Below are positions 17,163 through 24,559 of a stretch of DNA of 64,000 nucleotides, piece after piece (within the stretch, counting starts at the first letter, position 1; every line of letters begins with the position of its first letter). Under the pieces are notes generated by a model that was not told the DNA's origin, made no database searches, and was given only the letters and a program-made list of their open reading frames with translations. Source of the DNA: Methylobacterium sp. DB0501 (lineage in GTDB: Bacteria > Pseudomonadota > Alphaproteobacteria > Rhizobiales > Beijerinckiaceae). The translations under genes were made by a program, and so were the position numbers. The stretch is from the NCBI RefSeq assembly GCF_011043735.1, contig NZ_JAAKGV010000005.1, positions 243,871 to 307,870 on the forward strand. Direction: 5' to 3'.

Positions 17163-17956
17163 TGACCAGCTCGCTTGCCCCCCGCCTCGCACTCGGCACC
17201 GTCGTCGCCCTGGTGCTGCTGTTCCTGGTGCTGCCGATCCTGATCGTCGTGCCGATGTCGTTCTCGAACGCGCGGTTCCTCACCTTCCCGCCCCCGGGCT
17301 ATTCCCTACGCTGGTACGAGGCGTTCTTCGGCAACCCGGCCTGGATGCAGGCGGCGCGGGTGAGCCTCGGGGTCGCGGCGGCGACCGCGATCGGCGCGAC
17401 GCTGATCGGCACGGCGGCGGCCTACGCGCTCAGCATGAGCGGGTCGCGGCTCGCCCGCAGCCTGACGGTGATCCTGCTCCTGCCGCTGGTCGTGCCGATC
17501 GTCATCACGGCGATCGGGGTGTTCTTCGTCTTCGCCAAGACCGGGCTGCTCGCCACCCTGCCGGGGCTGGTGCTCGCCAACGTGATGCTGGCGACGCCCT
17601 ATGTCGTCACCTCGGTGCTGGCGGGCCTGCGCGGCTTCGACCCGGCACAGGAGATGGTGGCGCGCAGCCTCGGCATGAACCGCCTGCGCGCCTTCCTGTC
17701 GGTCACCCTGCCGCAGATCCGCCCGAGCGTGGTCTCGGGCGCGCTGTTCGCCTTCATCTCGGCCCTCGACGAGACCGTGGTGGCGATCTTCATCGCCGGC
17801 GGCCAGAACCAGACCCTGACGAAGCGGATGTTCACCTCCCTGCGCGACGAGATCGACCCCACCATCGCGGCCATCTCCTCGCTGCTGACCGCCGCCTCGC
17901 TGATGGTGGTGGTGCTGGCGAGCCTGAGCGCCCGCAAATCCAGCACCAACCCGTGA
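17162..17956 (+). CDS. ABC transporter permease, PotC-type
   Basis: A 264-residue permease with about six transmembrane helices. The EAA motif ARSLGMNRLRAFLSVTLPQIRP is near residues 163-184, and SALDETVVAIFIAGG is characteristic of PotC-type subunits. It partners with the preceding permease and the ATPase at 11870. The start at 17162 was chosen because it overlaps the upstream stop and aligns with the family N terminus. The last four bases overlap the GTG start of the GMC oxidoreductase, so all three genes are coupled. Confidence 0.9.
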   Translation: MTSSLAPRLALGTVVALVLLFLVLPILIVVPMSFSNARFLTFPPPGYSLRWYEAFFGNPAWMQAARVSLGVAAATAIGATLIGTAAAYALSMSGSRLARSLTVILLLPLVVPIVITAIGVFFVFAKTGLLATLPGLVLANVMLATPYVVTSVLAGLRGFDPAQEMVARSLGMNRLRAFLSVTLPQIRPSVVSGALFAFISALDETVVAIFIAGGQNQTLTKRMFTSLRDEIDPTIAAISSLLTAASLMVVVLASLSARKSSTNP

Positions 17957-19674
17957 CCGCGATCCTGATCCTCGGCGGCGGCTCGGCCGGCTGCGTGCTG
18001 GCCGCGCGGCTCTCCGAGGAGCCGTCGTTCCGCGTGACCCTGGTGGAGGCGGGCGACGACCTGACCGCGGCTGCGATGCCGCCGGAGATCCGCAGCCGCT
18101 ATCCCGGCCGGGCCTATCTCGACCCGCGCAATATCTGGCCGGCGCTGACCGCCCGGATGGGCGCGCCCGCCGGCAACCGACCCGAGGTACCGGCGCCGCG
18201 GGCTTACGAGCAGGCGCGCCGCCTCGGCGGCGGCTCGGCGATCAACGCCATGATGGCCAATCGCGGCGCGCCCGGCGACTACGACGAGTGGGGGGCGCTC
18301 GGCGCCGAGGGCTGGTCGTGGGAGGCCTGCCTGCCCTATTTCCGCAAGCTCGAATCCGACCGCGATTGCGGCGGCGAGTTGCACGGCCGCGACGGCCCCC
18401 TGCCAATCCGCCGCGCGCGCCCCGACCAGCTATCCCCCTTCGTCGCCGCCACGATGCGGGCGCTCGCAGCGCAAGGCCATCCGGCCGGGGCCGACCAGAA
18501 CGGGCCCTGGCGGGACGGGGTCTATGTCGGCACGACCGCGATCTCGGATGCCGGCGAGCGGGTGCCGGTCTCGGTCGCCTATCTCACCCCGGCGGTGCGG
18601 GCGCGGGCAAACCTGACATTGCGCACCGGCCTCCTCGCCGAGCGGGTCCTGTTCGACGGCCAGCGCGCGGTCGGCGCCGTGGTGGCGCCGCACTCCGGCG
18701 GCCCGTCGGAAACGATTCCCGCCGACCACGTCGTGGTGGCGGCGGGTGCGATCCACAGCCCGGCCCTCCTGATGCGCAGCGGCGTCGGACCCGGGGCGGC
18801 TCTGCGCCGGCACGACCTGCCGGTGATCGCCGACCGGCCGGGCGTCGGGCGCAACCTGATGGAGCATCCCTCGATCGCGGTCTCGGCCTTTCTCGCCCGC
18901 GCCGGCCGGGTCCGCGACCCGGGCGAGCACCACGAGCAGGCGATCCTGCGCTACTCCTCGGGCCTGCCCGACACGCCGGACGGCGACATGCACGGGGCGA
19001 TCCTGTCGCGGACGGGCTGGCACAGCTTAGGCCGGCGGATCGGCGGCATCTTCTTCTGGGTCAACAAATCGTATTCGCGCGGCGAGGTCATCCTCGCCGC
19101 GCCCGATCCGCGGACCGAGCCGCAGGTCGATTTCCGCATGCTGTCCGATCCCCGCGACCGTGCCCGCCTGATGGACGCGGTCCGCCTCGGCGCCCGGGCC
19201 CTGCGCGATCCCGCCCTCGCGGCGTTGCGCGGCCCGGTCTTCCCGGCGAGCTACTCGCCCCGGGTCGCCCGGGCGGCGGCGCCGAAGCCCTGGCCGGCGG
19301 CGCAGCGCGGGATCCTGTCGGGCCTCCTCGATCTCGCCGGCCCGGCTCGTGCCGCGCTGATCCACGGCCTCGTCACGCAGGGCGTCACCCTCGACCGCCT
19401 CCTCGCCGACGAGCGGGCGCTGTCCGCCTTCGTGTCCTCGCAGGTCGGCGGGACGTGGCACCCGTCCGGCACCTGCCGCATGGGGGCGGCCGACGACCCG
19501 ATGAGCGTCTGCGACGGCGCGGGCCGCGTGCGCGGCGTCGACGGTCTGAGCGTCTGCGACGCCTCCCTGATGCCGACGATTCCCCGGGCCAACACCAACA
19601 TCCCGACGGTGATGATGGCCGAGCGCATCGCCGACCTGATCCGGCGGGATGAGGGCGCGACGCTTCGAAAGTAG
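17953..19674 (+). CDS. GMC-family oxidoreductase (choline/alcohol dehydrogenase-like)
   Basis: A 573-residue FAD-linked GMC oxidoreductase. The FAD motif GGGSAGCVLAARLSE is at residues 8-22, GMC signature 1 is in ARRLGGGSAINAMM, signature 2 is near GAIHSPALLMRSGVG, and the catalytic His503 lies in GTWHPSGTCRMG with the Asn of RANTN near 547-549. It would oxidise an alcohol (for example choline or an amino alcohol) to an aldehyde. GTG at 17953 overlaps the permease stop as GTGA, so it is the last gene of the operon. Together with the PuuB-like oxidase this implies a substrate bearing both an amine and an alcohol, or two successive oxidations (inference). Confidence 0.88.
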   Translation: MTAILILGGGSAGCVLAARLSEEPSFRVTLVEAGDDLTAAAMPPEIRSRYPGRAYLDPRNIWPALTARMGAPAGNRPEVPAPRAYEQARRLGGGSAINAMMANRGAPGDYDEWGALGAEGWSWEACLPYFRKLESDRDCGGELHGRDGPLPIRRARPDQLSPFVAATMRALAAQGHPAGADQNGPWRDGVYVGTTAISDAGERVPVSVAYLTPAVRARANLTLRTGLLAERVLFDGQRAVGAVVAPHSGGPSETIPADHVVVAAGAIHSPALLMRSGVGPGAALRRHDLPVIADRPGVGRNLMEHPSIAVSAFLARAGRVRDPGEHHEQAILRYSSGLPDTPDGDMHGAILSRTGWHSLGRRIGGIFFWVNKSYSRGEVILAAPDPRTEPQVDFRMLSDPRDRARLMDAVRLGARALRDPALAALRGPVFPASYSPRVARAAAPKPWPAAQRGILSGLLDLAGPARAALIHGLVTQGVTLDRLLADERALSAFVSSQVGGTWHPSGTCRMGAADDPMSVCDGAGRVRGVDGLSVCDASLMPTIPRANTNIPTVMMAERIADLIRRDEGATLRK

Positions 19675-19764
19675 GCCGTCATCGCGACGGCCGCAGGCCT
19701 GTTCGGAAAGAGGGAGAGGGGGAAACCCGCATCGTCCGTCCCATGGGACCAGCGTCCCCGCCAC

Positions 19765-20757
19765 TCACTCGACCGTGTTCGGCGCCACCACGTTGCCGGT
19801 ACCGTTGTCGCGGTTGTCGAGGCTGCTGCCGAAGGGATAGCCGGCATCCTCGCCGCAGGTCAGGCGCCAGCCGTTGCGGGAATTGACCACGATCGGCGCG
19901 GCCTGGAAAAATCCGCCGGTGCGGAAGACGTTGCCGGTGACGACGTTGTCGGAGGGGGTCTGGTGGCGCACCGTGCCGCCCTCGCCGCAATTGCGGTAGA
20001 GGCGCACGCCGCCCTCGCCGCGCAGGATGAAGCGGTTGCCGGTGATGCGGTTGCGGGCCGATCCGTCGACGGCGACGAGCTCGCGGCCGGTCTCGGTCTC
20101 GATGGCATTGTCCTCGATGCGGTTCTCCGCGCTCTCGGCGTCGAGGTAGAGCGCCGTCGAGACCGAGCGGCCGGCGAGTCGCGAGCCGCGCAGGGTGACC
20201 CGGGTGACGCCGGGCCCGAGATAGAGCGGGATCGGCCCGGCCGCCGTGATGGTGGTGCCGGTAATGGTCACGTCGGTCGGCGCGGCGGCTTGCGCGCGTG
20301 CGGTATGGCCGAGGCTGTGCGACGATTCGCGGACGAGCGGCCCCTGCCCGTTCTCGCCCATGCCCCAGATCCGGACATGGCCGAAAACGGTGCAATCGCG
20401 GATGCGGATGCCGGAGGGACGGTCCCAGGCCTCGCCGGGGCGGGCGGGGGGACGGGAGCGGATCGCGATCGTGTAGGCGCCGAGATGCGCCGGCTCGCCC
20501 GGCACGCCGAGGCCGGCACCGGCGCAGTCGAGGGTGAGGTTGGACGCCGCCGACCCCTCGAGCACCAGGCGCTTCAGGATCCGGTCGCCCGGCGCGAGCC
20601 TCAAGGAACAGGTGAGCGAGACCTCTTCCTCGCCCGGCCGAGGTGGGGCGAGCAGGCGGGCACGGACGGCCGCATCGCAGGGCGTGGCCGCCGCCCGCCG
20701 CACCAAGGCGGGCGGCTCGGGCGGGAATGCGAGGGCGACCGGCACCGCGCCGGTCAC
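19765..20757 (-). CDS. right-handed parallel beta-helix repeat protein
   Basis: A 330-residue protein with many short repeats of the kind found in beta-helix (pectate-lyase-like) folds: NRIEDNAIETETG, NRITGNRFILRG, DNVVTGNVFRTGG, NVVAPNTVE. There are two Cys early (TPCDAAV, LTCSL) and one pair later (RNCGEGG, LTCGEDAG), fitting an exported protein, but no classic signal peptide is obvious. GTG at 20757 is the first possible start, since an in-frame stop lies upstream. Function unknown; carbohydrate binding or cleavage is a family-level guess. It converges with the GMC gene. Confidence 0.75.
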   Translation of the reverse strand: MTGAVPVALAFPPEPPALVRRAAATPCDAAVRARLLAPPRPGEEEVSLTCSLRLAPGDRILKRLVLEGSAASNLTLDCAGAGLGVPGEPAHLGAYTIAIRSRPPARPGEAWDRPSGIRIRDCTVFGHVRIWGMGENGQGPLVRESSHSLGHTARAQAAAPTDVTITGTTITAAGPIPLYLGPGVTRVTLRGSRLAGRSVSTALYLDAESAENRIEDNAIETETGRELVAVDGSARNRITGNRFILRGEGGVRLYRNCGEGGTVRHQTPSDNVVTGNVFRTGGFFQAAPIVVNSRNGWRLTCGEDAGYPFGSSLDNRDNGTGNVVAPNTVE

Positions 20758-20844
20758 GCGAAAACGGACGGAGCGCGAGCGACTCCGTCCGGTTGCGAGA
20801 TCACGAAGGGCTGCTTCGCCGGAGGCATGGTCCGGCGACGGCGC

Positions 20845-21048
20845 CTACCAGCGTCCGCTGCCTGCCGAATGCATGCTGCGCTCGACGGCGGCGAGCGCGC
20901 TGGCCTCGGCCTTGGCTTCCGTCGGATGCGGGCGGTCGGACCGCTCGACGAGCTTGCCGTTCCGGCGGATTGCCCACTGGAACTGCCCGGCCGGCTTGGT
21001 GATGGGGGAGATCTCGATGGTGTAGGGAGTGGAAGTGCTATCAGTCAT
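20845..21048 (-). CDS. small conserved-looking hypothetical protein (67 aa)
   Basis: A 67-residue protein starting MTDSTSTPYTIEISP. It contains GQFQWAIRRNGKLVERSDR followed by PTEAKAEASALAAVERSM, a small beta-strand plus helix layout I recognise as a common short hypothetical type in Rhizobiales/Methylobacterium. Codon usage looks coding, unlike neighbouring noise frames. ATG at 21046-21048 is preferred over an upstream start that would add an atypical 18-residue tail. It is 87 bases upstream of the beta-helix gene on the same strand and may share its transcript. No function known. Confidence 0.7.
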   Translation of the reverse strand: MTDSTSTPYTIEISPITKPAGQFQWAIRRNGKLVERSDRPHPTEAKAEASALAAVERSMHSAGSGRW

Positions 21049-21221
21049 GGGACCCATATAGGCGCAAACCGGACCGATTGCCACCCGGGGCGAGCCGCGC
21101 AATGTCGCGGCGGCCGCCGCGCACCGCCGACAGGAGGCCCGGAATCGCGATCGACCTCTCCCCGCAGCGGATCCCCACGCGAGGCGGCGCCCGGCCCGGC
21201 GAGCCGTTCCGCGCTCGCGCG

Positions 21222-22271
21222 ATGGCGCCGTTCCGCGCCCGCCTCTGGCTCGTCGCGCCCACCATCGGCGCCCTCGCGGGCCTCCTGTACGGCGCCGTCT
21301 TCGGCGTCGAGCCCCTGGTCGGGGCGATCCGGGGCGTGTTCATCGGCACGCCCCTGATGCTCTACGAGCGCGACCTCATCCTCGCGCGCTGGCGCGCCCT
21401 GACGCGCCGGGCCGCGACCCCGGTCTTCGCACTGGCGACGCTGGCGACCTACGTGGCGATCATCGTGCTGGGCAACGCGGTCGCCGGCACGATCCTGCAT
21501 CGCGGCTTCGGCTACATGCCGGATGCCCGCACGGCGATGACGATGTCGGAAGCCGCCTTCGCCTACACCCTCGCGATCGCCGCGCTCGCGACCTTCGTCT
21601 TCCGCGTCCGCGACCTGATGGGGCCGCGGGTCTTCGCGAGCCTGCTGGTCGGCCGCTACCACCGTCCGATCACCGAGGAGCGCATCTTCCTGTTCCTCGA
21701 CGTGGCGGGCTCGACGCGCTTCGCCGAGGAGCACGGCGACCTCGCCGCCCAGACCTGGCTCGGGGCGATCTTCGCCGCCCTCGCCCTGCCGGTGCGCCGG
21801 GCCCGCGGCTCGATCGACGACTATGTCGGCGACATGGCGCTGGTGAGCTGGTCGATCGACCGGGGCACGCGGGACGCGGCCTGCCTGCGCTGCGTCTTCG
21901 ACTTCATCCGCACCGTCGAGTCGGAGCCGGACGTCTGGATCGCCCGCTTCGGCGCGCTGCCGCGCTTCCGCGCCGCCTTGCATTGCGGCCCGGTGGTGAC
22001 GGCCGAGATCGGCCTCGAACGGCGCAAGATCGCGTATTTCGGCGACGCGCTGAACACGACGAGTCGCCTCGAAGGGCTCGCCAAGGAACTCGACGTCCCG
22101 GTGATCGTCTCAGGCGATCTCCTCGACCGCCTGGATCCGCTGCCCGGCGACCTTCACGCGGCGGATCTCGGCTGCCGGCCGGTGCGCGGCCGCAAGGAGC
22201 CGCTGCGGATCGCGGCGATCCGGGAGAGTGCATCGCCCGCTCCGTCGGGGGCCTCGCGTCAGGCGGGGTGA
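21222..22271 (+). CDS. membrane-anchored class III adenylate/guanylate cyclase
   Basis: A 349-residue protein. The N-terminal half has about three or four hydrophobic segments (IGALAGLLYGAVFGV, FALATLATYVAIIVLGNAVAG, YTLAIAALATFVF). The C-terminal half is a class III cyclase domain: metal Asp in FLFLDVAGSTRFAEEHG, second metal Asp in DDYVGDMALVSW, and the Asn/Arg pair in YFGDALNTTSRLEGL. It would make cAMP or cGMP at the membrane. ATG at 21222 was chosen; the open frame extends upstream to a TTG at 21078 through poorly coding sequence. A Crp/Fnr-type protein occurs at 56037 but nothing links them directly. Confidence 0.82.
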   Translation: MAPFRARLWLVAPTIGALAGLLYGAVFGVEPLVGAIRGVFIGTPLMLYERDLILARWRALTRRAATPVFALATLATYVAIIVLGNAVAGTILHRGFGYMPDARTAMTMSEAAFAYTLAIAALATFVFRVRDLMGPRVFASLLVGRYHRPITEERIFLFLDVAGSTRFAEEHGDLAAQTWLGAIFAALALPVRRARGSIDDYVGDMALVSWSIDRGTRDAACLRCVFDFIRTVESEPDVWIARFGALPRFRAALHCGPVVTAEIGLERRKIAYFGDALNTTSRLEGLAKELDVPVIVSGDLLDRLDPLPGDLHAADLGCRPVRGRKEPLRIAAIRESASPAPSGASRQAG

Positions 22272-22788
22272 TGGCGCCGGCGCGGCCGACGGGCGTCGAG
22301 GTGAGGCCGGCCAGCCGCCGACCGTGCCGATGCCGGACGGCGCGGCGTAGTCTTGGCACGGTGCCCTCCTCGCCCAGGCCGACGCGTCGGTGGCGAAGGT
22401 CGAGGCCTCACGGCGACGGGTGTTCCCGGCCGTGACCGCGCTGTTCGGGAAGAGAGCGAGACGCGGGCTTTCTCTTCTCCCCGCGGGCGGGGAGAGGGGG
22501 AACCGGCGCATCAACGTCCTGAAACAGCCCTTGTCCGGCACGCCAGTCGTTGCATCCCGGCAACAATCCCGGGATTTCACCCGCCGTCCTCCGCCACGCC
22601 GTCCGCGAGACCCGGCCCGCCCACGGATTATTTCCGGCAGAAACACAGAGGCTTACACAGCGACAGACCACACAGCTTAGAACCATATGAAATAAGATGA
22701 AGACTTGACCCGCGCCACCCTGCTTGTGCAATCGTATCCGGGATGTTTTCCTGAGATCGGGAGAGTTGAACGGGTCTGGAGTTGGGTC
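22272..22788. other. intergenic region upstream of the siderophore sigma factor
   Basis: About 517 bases with no gene recognised. It includes a REP-like GC hairpin (TCTCCCCGCGGGCGGGGAGA, about 22478-22497) and, from 22625 to 22700, an AT-richer stretch (CACAGAGGCTTACACAGCG, CATATGAAATAAGATGAAG) that probably contains the promoter of the FecI-type sigma gene. No confident Fur box could be picked out by eye. Confidence 0.45.
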
Positions 22789-23298
22789 ATGCAGCCAATC
22801 TCGATCGATGCGCTGCATCGGGGCGACGGCGTGAAGCTGCGGCGCTTCCTGGCGCGGCGGCTCGGCAACCCGGCGGACGCGGCGGATGCGCATCAGGAGA
22901 CCTATCTGCTGATGCTGGCGGCGTTGTCCCGGACGACGATCGAGCAGCCCTCCGCTTTCCTGTTCCAGATTGCCAGCAACGTGGCCCGCCGCATGCGCAA
23001 CCGGCAGCGGCTCGAAGGCACGATCTTCCAGGCGGTCGGCGACGACGACTGGGCCGGCCTCGCCGACGGCCACGCTTTGCCCGAGCGCCAGGCGATGGCA
23101 CGCCAGGAGCTGCGCCGCCTCGCGGAGGCGATCGACGACTTGCCGCCGCGCTGCCGCGAGGCGTTCCTGCTCGCGCGGATCGACGGGCTGTCGAACGGCG
23201 AGGTCGCGGCGCGGCTCGGCATCAGCCGCAACATGGTCGAGAAGCACCTGATCAAGGCGCTCCTGCATTGCCGGCGCCGCTGCGGCGATCTTTTCTAG
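22789..23298 (+). CDS. FecI-type ECF sigma factor
   Basis: A 169-residue extracytoplasmic-function sigma factor. Region 2 (about residues 8-80) contains FLARRLGNPADAADAHQETYLLML and NVARRMRNRQR. Region 4 (about 105-160) contains the helix-turn-helix GLSNGEVAARLGISRNMVEKHL. It directs RNA polymerase to metallophore-uptake promoters when released by FecR in response to an occupied receptor. The start at 22789 follows a GGAG-like element; the longer frame is noise. It heads a fecI-fecR-receptor array that resembles the mluI-mluR-mluA genes reported with the methylolanthanin locus of Methylorubrum (recalled, not searched). Confidence 0.9.
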   Translation: MQPISIDALHRGDGVKLRRFLARRLGNPADAADAHQETYLLMLAALSRTTIEQPSAFLFQIASNVARRMRNRQRLEGTIFQAVGDDDWAGLADGHALPERQAMARQELRRLAEAIDDLPPRCREAFLLARIDGLSNGEVAARLGISRNMVEKHLIKALLHCRRRCGDLF

Positions 23299-23304
23299 CC
23301 AACG

Positions 23305-23314
23305 GACGTCAGGA
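23305..23314 (+). promoter_or_regulatory. candidate ECF-sigma promoter element upstream of fecR
   Basis: GACGTCAGGA lies 89 bases before the fecR start. The identical ten bases occur at 24459-24468, 92 bases before the receptor start. ECF sigma -10 elements often contain CGT, so this may be the -10 region of the FecI-dependent promoters. No conserved -35 was identified. Confidence 0.35.
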
Positions 23315-23402
23315 ATCCGGCCGCTCGTCGATCATGGTGGGTAGGGCTTGCATCCACGGACCGTCCGGGCCTTGGTGAGACCCTGAACAAGGGTGCTTGG
23401 CC

Positions 23403-24431
23403 GTGGCCACCAGAGACGGGACCGACGCGCAGGACCGGGACGACCCGATCGACGAGGATCCGGTCGAGGCGGAAGCGGCGGCCTGGGTCGTGCGCCTGTC
23501 CTCCTCCGATGCGACCGCGGCCGACCGGGCGGCCTTCGAGGCCTGGCGCGCCGCCGACCCGGCCCATGAGGCGGCCCACGCGGAGATGGCGGCGTTCTGG
23601 CACCGGCTCGGCCAAGTTCCGGACGTGGGTGCGCCGGACGCGGGTGCGCCCGATGCGAGTGCGCCCGATGCCGGGCGGCGGCGCACCGAAGGGCCTGCCG
23701 AGGCCTCGACGACGGGATCGGCGAAGGGACCCGCGGGCCTCGCCGCCCTCGTGGTGCTCGGCGGCGCCCTGGCCTGGCAGGCGGGCCTCGCCGACTGGCT
23801 GCGGGCCGACCTGTGGAGCGGCGTCGGCGCCATCACCCACGCCACCCTGGCCGACGGCAGCCGCATCGACCTGAATACCGGCACGGCGATCGCGCTCCGC
23901 TTCACCGGGACGGAGCGCCGGGTCGAATTGCTGCGCGGCGAGGCGGCGTTCGAGGTGGCGCACGATCCCGGCCGGCCCTTCGTGGTCGAGGGCGGGGGCG
24001 TGAGCGTCCGGGCGGTCGGCACGGTCTTCGTCGTGCGCGCCGACGAGGCCGGCCGGCCGGTCGACGTCGCCGAGGGCCGGGTCGATGTCGCGATCGCGGG
24101 CCGGCACCTCGACGTCTCGGCCGGCGAGGCGGTCGTCGAGCCGCGTGGCGCGGCACCGAGCGTCGTGAAGGCGGATATCGGGCGGGCCATGGCGTGGCGC
24201 GACGGGCGCCTGACCGTCTCGGGCGAGCCCCTGTCCGAGGTCCTGGCCACGCTCGGCCGCTATCGCCGCGGGCGCATCCTCCTCCTCGACGCCAACGCCG
24301 GCGCGCGGCGCGTCACCGGCGTCTTCGACCTGCGCGACACCGACGAGGCGCTGGATTCCATCGCCGCGAGCCTGTCGCTCCGCATCACCCGGGTCACTCC
24401 GCTCCTCGTCCTGGTCGGCTCCCCGCTCTGA
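23403..24431 (+). CDS. FecR-family anti-sigma/signal transducer
   Basis: A 342-residue FecR protein. The N-terminal anti-sigma (DUF4880) region spans about residues 20-65 (AAAWVVRLSSSDATAADRAAFEAWRAADP). It is followed by an Asp/Ala/Pro repeat linker, one transmembrane segment (about 110-135, GLAALVVLGGALAWQAG), the periplasmic FecR domain (THATLADGSRIDLNTGTAIAL, ELLRGEAAFEVAHDP) and a C-terminal secretin/STN-like part (VSGEPLSEVLATLGRYRRGRI). It holds the sigma factor inactive until the receptor's STN domain signals. GTG at 23403 gives a better-spaced AAGGG site than the TTG two codons upstream. It sits between its partner sigma factor and receptor. Confidence 0.9.
   Translation: MATRDGTDAQDRDDPIDEDPVEAEAAAWVVRLSSSDATAADRAAFEAWRAADPAHEAAHAEMAAFWHRLGQVPDVGAPDAGAPDASAPDAGRRRTEGPAEASTTGSAKGPAGLAALVVLGGALAWQAGLADWLRADLWSGVGAITHATLADGSRIDLNTGTAIALRFTGTERRVELLRGEAAFEVAHDPGRPFVVEGGGVSVRAVGTVFVVRADEAGRPVDVAEGRVDVAIAGRHLDVSAGEAVVEPRGAAPSVVKADIGRAMAWRDGRLTVSGEPLSEVLATLGRYRRGRILLLDANAGARRVTGVFDLRDTDEALDSIAASLSLRITRVTPLLVLVGSPL
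23622..23675 (+). repeat. 15-bp tandem repeat array inside fecR (about 3.6 copies)
   Basis: Units GACGTGGGTGCGCCG, GACGCGGGTGCGCCC, GATGCGAGTGCGCCC and a partial fourth encode repeated D-A-G-A-P. They form a flexible acidic/proline linker between the cytoplasmic anti-sigma domain and the membrane segment. Copy number could vary between strains. Confidence 0.85.
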
Positions 24432-24458
24432 AAATTTTTTCGCGAAATCGTGCGAACC

Positions 24459-24468
24459 GACGTCAGGA
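24459..24468 (+). promoter_or_regulatory. candidate ECF-sigma promoter element upstream of the TonB receptor
   Basis: The second copy of GACGTCAGGA, 92 bases upstream of the receptor ATG, preceded by an AT-rich run (AAAATTTTTTCGCG at 24431-24444). The matching distance to the start codon in both copies supports a shared promoter function under FecI control. This is an inference from two instances only. Confidence 0.38.
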
Positions 24469-24559
24469 GATCGCGGCCCCGTTGATCTCAAGCCAGTGAA
24501 GGGGACGAGAGCGCACCGACGCGCCGCCCCTGATCGAGCAGACGGACGGGGTTTTCGGA

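Noticed and set aside
20755..20829. A 24-codon open frame ending in GCGTGA at the beta-helix start
   Set aside because: Too short and featureless; the overlap with the GTG start is probably chance.
22272..22788. A Fur box upstream of the FecI-type sigma gene
   Set aside because: AT-rich patches are present but no 19-bp inverted match to a Fur consensus could be identified by eye.
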